Below are positions 57,053 through 64,000 of a stretch of 64,000 nt of DNA, one piece after another (the stretch's first letter is position 1; every line of letters starts with the position of its first letter). The stretch covers positions 2,437,609 through 2,501,608 of the forward strand of contig JAQNBH010000003.1 in NCBI GenBank assembly GCA_028752905.1. The letters run 5' to 3'. A model generated the notes under the pieces. The model was given only the letters and a program-made list of their open reading frames with translations, did not search any database and was not told the DNA's origin. The position numbers and the translations under genes are program-made. This stretch comes from Cladorhizidae sp. MBARI D1340-BT2. Taxonomy: Eukaryota > Porifera > Demospongiae > Poecilosclerida > Cladorhizidae.

Positions 57053-57429
57053 AAGTTATCCAGTGCGCATTGCAATGAGGAATCCGTATCTCAATATCGC
57101 ACCTCATCTATGCATGTTTCTACTTGTTCCCATACATAACTTCATAGAATTCATAGAATATGCCCATCCATCATATCAGAGGTCTCTAAACTGTCCAATG
57201 CATCGTAGAAACTAACCCGGTTCTTGATTAAGCACTGATCCGTTTCTCTACTCGGCCAAGCACCCCAAATTGGTAAAGGATTGTCAATGTAATAAACATG
57301 CTGGTGCACATGCAATATCGAGTCTGAGCGGAGTCCGAGCTAGCAAGTAGCTGCATGTTTTTGTTCCATGAAGTGACCAGTTTTTCCCCAGAAAACTCTA
57401 CTCTTGTGACGATAGTTAACAGACAAACC

Positions 57430-60400
57430 TCCCAGTACTACTAGAAGCATCTGATGCGAGTAGCTTACTTCCTGGTCCTACTAGAAACATCTGATGCGAG
57501 TAACTTACTTCCTGGTCCTACTAGAAACATCTGATGCGAGTAGCTTACTTCCTGGTCCTACTAGAAGCATCTGATGCAAGTAGCTTACTTCCTGGTCCTA
57601 CTAGAAGCATCTGATGCGAGTAGCTTACTTCCTGGTCCTACTAGAAGCATCTGATGCGAGTAACTTACTTCCTGGTCCTACTAGAAGCATCTGATGCAAG
57701 TAGCTTACTTCCTGGTCCTACTAGAAGCATCTGATGCGAGTAGCGTACTTCCTGGTCCTACTAGAAGCATCTGATGCGAGTAGCTTACTTCCTGGTCCTG
57801 CTAGAAGCATCTGATGCGAGTATCTTACTTCCTGGTCCTGCTAGAAGCATCTGCTTACTTCCTGGTCCTACTAGAAGCATCTGATGTGAGTAGCTTACTT
57901 CCTGGTCCTACTAGAAGCATCTGATGCGAGTAGCTTACTTCCTGGTCCTACTAGAAGCATCTGATGCGAGTAGCTTACTTCCTGGTCCTACTAGAAGCAT
58001 CTGATGCGAGTATCTTACTTCCTGGTCCTACTAGAAGCATCTGATGCGAGTAGCTTACTTCCTGGTCCTACTAGAAGCATCTGATGCGAGTAGCTTACTT
58101 CCTGGTCCTACTAGAAGCATCTGATGCGAGTAGCTTACTTCCTGGTCCTACTAGAAGCATCTGATGCGAGTAGCTTACTTCCTGGTCCTACTAACAGCAT
58201 CTGATGCGAGTAGCTTACTTCCTGGTCCTACTAGAAGCATCTGATGCGAGTAGCTTACTTCCTGGTCCTGCTAGAAGCATCTGATGCGAGTATCTTACTT
58301 CCTGGTCCTGCTAGAAGCATCTGATGCGAGTAACTTACTTCCTGGTCCTACTAGAAGCATCTGATGCGAGTAGCTTACTTCCTGGTCCTACTAGAAGCAT
58401 CTGATGCGAGTAGCTTACTTCCTGGTCCTACTAACAGCATCTGATGCGAGTAGCTTACTTCCTGGTCCTACTAGAAGCATCTGATGCGAGTAACTTACTT
58501 CCTGGTCCTACTAGAAGCATCTGATGCCAGTAACTTACTTCCTGGTCCTACTAGAAACATCTGATGCGAGTAGCTTACTTCCTGGTCCTACTAGAAGCAT
58601 CTGATGTGAGTAGCTTACTTCCTGGTCCTACTAGAAGCATCTGATGCGAGTAGCTTACTTCCTGGTCCTACTAGAAGCATCTGCTTACTTCCTGGTCCTA
58701 CTAGAAGCATCTGATGCGAGTAGCTTACTTCCTGGTCCTACTAGAAGCATCTGATGTGAGTAGCTTACTTCCTGGTCCTACTAGAAGCATCTGATGCGAG
58801 TAGCTTACTTCCTGGTCCTACTAGAAGCATCTGATGCGAGTAGCTTACTTCCTGGTCCTACTAGAAGCATCTGATGCGAGTAGCTTACTTCCTGGTCCTA
58901 CTAGAAGCATCTGATGCGAGTAACTTACTTCCTGGTCCTACTAGAAGCATCTGATGCAAGTAGCTTACTTCCTGGTCCTACTAGAAGCATCTGATGCGAG
59001 TAGCGTACTTCCTGGTCCTACTAGAAGCATCTGATGCGAGTAGCTTACTTCCTGCTCCTACTAGAAGCATCTGATGCGAGTAGCTTACTTCCTGGTCCTG
59101 CTAGAAGCATCTGATGCGAGTAGCGTACTTCCTGGTCCTACTAGAAGCATCTGATGCGAGTAGCTTACTTCCTGCTCCTACTAGAAGCATCTGATGCGAG
59201 TAGCTTACTTCCTGGTCCTACTAGAAGCATCTGATGCAAGTAGCTTACTTCCTGGTCCTACTAGAAGCATCTGATGCGAGTAGCTTACTTCCTGGTCCTA
59301 CAAGAAGCATCTGATGCGAGTAGCTTACTTCCTGGTCCTACTAGAAGCATCTGATGCGAGTAGCTTACTTCCTGGTCCTACTAGAAGCATCTGCTTACTT
59401 CCTGGTCCTACTAGAAGCATCTGATGCGAGTAGCTTACTTCCTGGTCCTACTAGAAGCATCTGATGCGAGTAGCTTACTTCCTGGTCCTACTAGAAGCAT
59501 CTGATGTGAGTAGCTTACTTCCTGGTCCTACTAGAAGCATCTGATGCGAGTATCTTACTTCCTGGTCCTACTAGAAGCATCTGATGCGAGTAGCTTACTT
59601 CCTGGTCCTACTAGAAGCATCTGCTTACTTCCTGGTCCTACTAGAAGCATCTGATGCAAGTAGCTTACTTCCTGGTCCTGCTAGAAGCATCTGATGCAAG
59701 TAGCTTACTTCCTGGTCCTACTAGAAGCATCTGATGCAAGTAGCTTACTTCCTGGTCCTACTAGAAGCATCTGATGCGAGTAACTTACTTCCTGGTCCTA
59801 CTAGAAGCATCTGATGCGAGTATCTTACTTCCTGGTCCTACTAGAAGCATCTGATGTGAGTAGCTTACTTCCTGGTCCTACTAGAAGCATCTGATGCGAG
59901 TATCTTACTTCCTGGTCCTACTAGAAGCATCTGATGCGAGTAACTTACTTCCTGGTCCTACTAGAAGCATCTGATGCGAGTATCTTACTTCCTGGTCCTA
60001 CTAGAAGCATCTGATGTGAGTAGCTTACTTCCTGGTCCTACTAGAAGCATCTGATGCGAGTAACTTACTTCCTGGTCCTACTAGAAGCATCTGATGCGAG
60101 TATCTTACTTCCTGGTCCTACTAGAAGCATCTGATGCGAGTAACTTACTTCCTGGCCCTACTAGAAGCATCTGATGCGAGTATCTTACTTCCTGGTCCTA
60201 CTAGAAGCATCTGATGTGAGTAGCTTACTTCCTGGTCCTACTAGAAGCATCTGATGCGAGTATCTTACTTCCTGGTCCTACTAGAAGCATCTGATGCGAG
60301 TAGCTTACTTCCTGGTCCTACTAGAAACATCTGATGCGAGTAGCTTACTTCCTGGTCCTACTAGAAGCATCTGATGCGAGTAGCTTACTTCCTGGTCCTA

Positions 60401-62932
60401 CTAGAAGCATCTGCTTACTTCCTGGTCCTACTAGAAGCATCTGATGTGAGTAGCTTACTTCCTGGTCCTACTAGAAGCATCTGATGCGAGTAGCTTACTT
60501 CCTGGTCCTACTAGAAGCATCTGATGCGAGTAGCTTACTTCCTGGTCCTACTAGAAGCATCTGATGCGAGTAGCTTACTTCCTGGTCCTACTAGAAGCAT
60601 CTGATGCGAGTATCTTACTTCCTGGTCCTACTAGAAGCATCTGATGCGAGTAGCTTACTTCCTGGTCCTACTAGAAGCATCTGATGCGAGTAGCTTACTT
60701 CCTGGTCCTACTAGAAGCATCTGATGCGAGTAGCTTACTTCCTGGTCCTACTAGAAGCATCTGATGCGAGTAGCTTACTTCCTGCTCCTACTAGAAGCAT
60801 CTGATGCGAGTAGCTTACTTCCTGGTCCTGCTAGAAGCATCTGATGCAAGTAGCTTACTTCCTGGTCCTACTAGAAGCATCTGATGCGAGTAGCTTACTT
60901 CCTGGTCCTACTAGAAGCATCTGATGCGAGTAGCTTACTTCCTGGTCCTACTAGAAGCATCTGATGCGAGTAGCTTACTTCCTGGTCCTACTAGAAGCAT
61001 CTGATGCGAGTAGCTTACTTCCTGGTCCTACTAACAGCATCTGATGCGAGTAGCTTACTTCCTGGTCCTACTAGAAGCATCTGATGCGAGTAGCTTACTT
61101 CCTGGTCCTGCTAGAAGCATCTGATGTGAGTAGCTTACTTCCTGGTCCTACTAGAAGCATCTGATGCGAGTATCTTACTTCCTGGTCCTACTAGAAGCAT
61201 CTGATGCGAGTAACTTACTTCCTGGTCCTACTAGAAGCATCTGATGCGAGTATCTTACTTCCTGGTCCTACTAGAAGCATCTGATGTGAGTAGCTTACTT
61301 CCTGGTCCTACTAGAAGCATCTGATGCGAGTAACTTACTTCCTGGTCCTACTAGAAGCATCTGATGCGAGTATCTTACTTCCTGGTCCTACTAGAAGCAT
61401 CTGATGCGAGTAACTTACTTCCTGGTCCTACTAGAAGCATCTGATGCGAGTATCTTACTTCCTGGTCCTACTAGAAGCATCTGATGTGAGTAGCTTACTT
61501 CCTGGTCCTACTAGAAGCATCTGATGCGAGTATCTTACTTCCTGGTCCTACTAGAAGCATCTGATGCGAGTAGCTTACTTCCTGGTCCTACTAGAAGCAT
61601 CTGATGTGAGTAGCTTACTTCCTGGTCCTACTAGAAGCATCTGATGCGAGTATCTTACTTCCTGGTCCTACTAGAAGCATCTGATGCGAGTAACTTACTT
61701 CCTGGTCCTACTAGAAGCATCTGATGCGAGTAACTTACTTCCTGGTCCTACTAGAAGCATCTGATGCAAGTAGCTTACTTCCTGGTCCTACTAGAAGCAT
61801 CTGATGCGAGTAGCTTACTTCCTGGTCCTACTAGAAGCATCTGATGCGAGTAGCTTACTTCCTGGTCCTACTAGAAGCATCTGATGCGAGTAGCTTACTT
61901 CCTGGTCCTACTAGAAGCATCTGATATAAGTAGCTTACTTCCTGGTCCTACTAGAAGCATCTGATGCGAGTAGCTTACTTCCTGGTCCTACTAGAAGCAT
62001 CTGATGCGAGTAACTTACTTCCTGGTCCTACTAGAAGCATCTGATGTGAGTAACTTACTTCCTGGTCCTACTAGAAGCATCTGATGCGAGTAGCTTACTT
62101 CCTGGTCCTACTAGAAGCATCTGATGTGAGTAGCTTACTTCCTGGTCCTACTAGAAGCATCTGATGCGAGTAGCTTACTTCCTGGTCCTGCTAGAAGCAT
62201 CTGATGCGAGTAGCTTACTTCCTGGAAGCATCTGATGCGAGTAGCTTACTTCCTGGTCCTACTAGAAGCATCTGATGCGAGTAGCTTACTTCCTGGTCCT
62301 ACTAGAAGCATCTGATGCAAGTAGCTTACTTCCTGGTCCTACTAGAAGCATCTGATGTGAGTAGCTTACTTCCTGGTCCTACTAGAAGCATCTGATGCGA
62401 GTAGCTTACTTCCTGGTCCTACTAGAAGCATCTGATGTGAGTAGCTTACTTCCTGGTCCTACTAGAAGCATCTGATGTGAGTAGCTTACTTCCTGGTCCT
62501 ACTAGAAGCATCTGCTTACTTCCTGGTCCTACTAGAAGCATCTGATGCGAGTAGCTTACTTCCTGGTCCTACTAGAAGCATCTGATGTGAGTAGCTTACT
62601 TCCTGGTCCTACTAGAAGCATCTGATGTGAGTAGCTTACTTCCTGGTCCTACTAGAAGCATCTGATGCGAGTAGCTTACTTCCTGGTCCTACTAGAAGCA
62701 TCTGATGCGAGTAGCTTACTTCCTGGTCCTACTAGAAGCATCTGATTACTTCCTGGTCCTACTAGAAGCATCTGATGCGAGTAGCTTACTTCCTGGTCCT
62801 ACTAGAAGCATCTGATGCGAGTAGCTTACTTCCTGGTCCTACTAGAAGCATCTGATGCGAGTAGCTTACTTCCTGGTCCTACTAGAAGCATCTGATGTGA
62901 GTAGCTTACTTCCTGGTCCTACTAGAAGCATC
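57430..62932. repeat. 40-bp minisatellite, about 138 units
   Basis: Units of exactly 40 bp (TGATGCGAGTAGCTTACTTC then CTGGTCCTACTAGAAGCATC), with TGTGAG, GTATC, GTAAC and CTG|CTAGAAG types. A 30-bp unit lacking ATGCGAGTAG recurs near 57,850, 58,680, 59,390, 59,620, 60,410 and 62,510. The phase is conserved over thousands of bases. On the minus strand each unit has GGAA|GTAAGC. Confidence 0.97.
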
Positions 62933-62944
62933 TGTGTCCATAGG

Positions 62945-63650
62945 AGCTGCCGTGCTGTCTTACACACATCCATCCATACATTTAATTCTTAATTATGTAT
63001 TGTGTGTAAGCAATTGGTGATCACAACTAGTTCTGCACATAAACTACTAAAATAAGTCGTTCTTCAGGTTATCATGCCTCTTCGTGCATGCCAAAGGTCT
63101 CACTCCTTTAAGGTGATGTCTGAGAGTAGCCAGCCTGCAACACTTGGTGGTCTGTCTCATTAGGAGCCAGCTCGCATTGCCAGAAAATGGTGGTGTTCGT
63201 GATTCTCGTTCATGTAACTTTTCAAGGAGATCTCCTGCCTTCTCTCTTAGTAATGGTCCACTGACAGGAGTGCTGTCCTTCCCTTTCTGAATGAACCACA
63301 GATATATAGTGCCCTTCCAAGCCGGTCACTTTTAGCACGACTATCAAGGATGCTTGCAAACTCCGAAACTTTGGCTTCATTCCTTCAATCTCCATTGTCT
63401 TTCCAAAGCCTTACTCTTCTGCAAGTCCAGTTCGAGTGGTTTCTTCACATTTCTTGTCAAAAATAGATAACTACGACTCAATAGATAAAATTACGCTTGT
63501 CCTTTTTCTGACCCTAGCCAACTGATTCAGCTTTCACGAGCAATCACTAGCCAACCCCACACAACTAATTTTCTTGTGGACGATCACCACCATGTTTTAT
63601 AATTTTACAGAGTTCGGATAACTGAGGTTTGGATATGCGAGGGTATACTG
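62945..63650 (-). pseudogene. pogo/Tigger-type transposon relic with transposase DNA-binding region
   Basis: The 5' end (minus sense) is CAGTATACCCTCGCATATCC, then AAACCTCAGTTATCCGAACT (63,650-63,611), a typical Tigger/pogo terminus. Inside, a frame from 63,301 reads LWFIQKGKDSTPVSGPLLRE then KAGDLLEKLHE and FSGNASWL, ending in a stop at 63,047. This matches the CENP-B-type helix-turn-helix (LxWFxQKRxxGxPVSGPIL ... ASxGWL). The preceding piece RLGRALY lies in another frame, so it is frameshifted. The rest of the transposase is gone, with the 40-bp array beginning at 62,932. Confidence 0.65.
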
Positions 63651-63654
63651 TGCA

Positions 63655-64000
63655 TACTTATAATGCATGTGTATCAGTGGTCACCTCACACGCTTGACAA
63701 TAGTTAGCAGCAGCAGAACTGATCCGAGACCAACAACTGAACAGGAAAACGTGATCAGTTGGTTTCCTGAGAAGTGTGACAATAGTTTGACAGCACGGAC
63801 CTTCAACCCGGTAACCACGTACAATTTGTCCATGTGTTAGTTTAGGATACACGGGATGTGGTAAATTATAACATACCGTAAATATGATTGTTAAGACTCG
63901 ATGTTTAGCTCACATAAACCTGTTAAGTAGCTATTTCCTTGTCGCTGTTAGGTATCCTTGTGGTATATGTGAAGTGAGCTATTTCCTTGTCGCCGTTAGG
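63655..64000. other. Right-edge DNA, no gene recognised
   Basis: A 64-codon minus frame without motif. AGCTATTTCCTTGTCGC then GTTAGG is duplicated at about 63,930-63,956 and 63,975-64,000, so another tandem array may begin at the edge. Confidence 0.4.

Noticed and set aside
57430..62932. CRISPR-like regular 40-bp periodicity
   Set aside because: Units are adjacent with no unique spacers, the genome is eukaryotic, and there are no cas genes.

Overview
This is eukaryotic, animal DNA. The evidence is spliced genes with GT-AG introns, many families of DNA transposons and retrotransposons, microsatellites, and no bacterial-style operons. The one gene I can name with confidence is the 3' part of CKAP5 (ch-TOG/XMAP215, a microtubule polymerase), on the minus strand from about 52,125 down to a stop codon at 17,696. 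The mix of transposon relics (ZNF862-like hAT, Penelope-like, non-LTR, Ty3, pogo/Tigger, piggyBac) resembles sponge or cnidarian genomes. That placement is inference, and I cannot name a species.

Layout. 1-4,200: a Penelope-like RT fragment next to a broken ZNF862-like hAT gene (both minus) that contains two minisatellites grown from its own coding sequence. 4,200-17,500: intergenic DNA with one orphan exon candidate (4,904), a 36-bp array, a non-LTR RT relic (7.4-8.3 kb), a pogo-type MITE (9.2-9.7 kb), a hAT C-terminus (9.9 kb), a Ty3-type element lacking RT (10.7-13.4 kb) and a second non-LTR RT tail (13.5-14.1 kb). 17,696-52,125: CKAP5, for which I reconstruct 16 exons (788 codons including the stop) with matching phases at every junction. 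52,126-64,000: a long upstream stretch, probably a CKAP5 intron, holding 41-, 22- and 40-bp arrays and a Tigger-type transposase relic.

The dominant feature is tandem repetition. About 25 minisatellite or microsatellite arrays cover, by my rough count, close to 29 kb of 64 kb. Ten of the 15 complete CKAP5 introns carry a private array, each with a different unit (17, 18, 24, 26, 29, 30, 31, 37, 42, 44, 49 or 61 bp). Some arrays are seeded by functional sequence. A 61-bp array has copied a CKAP5 5' splice site four extra times, a 37-bp array runs straight into another CKAP5 donor, a trinucleotide array runs up to a CKAP5 acceptor, and the 24-bp and 79-bp arrays derive from conserved codons of the hAT protein. 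I regard this exon-edge or exon-seeded minisatellite growth as the most interesting signal here. The very long open frames (up to 1,071 codons) are artefacts of stop-free repeat units.

I saw no CRISPR array, rRNA or convincing tRNA. All coordinates and translations were read by eye; copy numbers are approximate.
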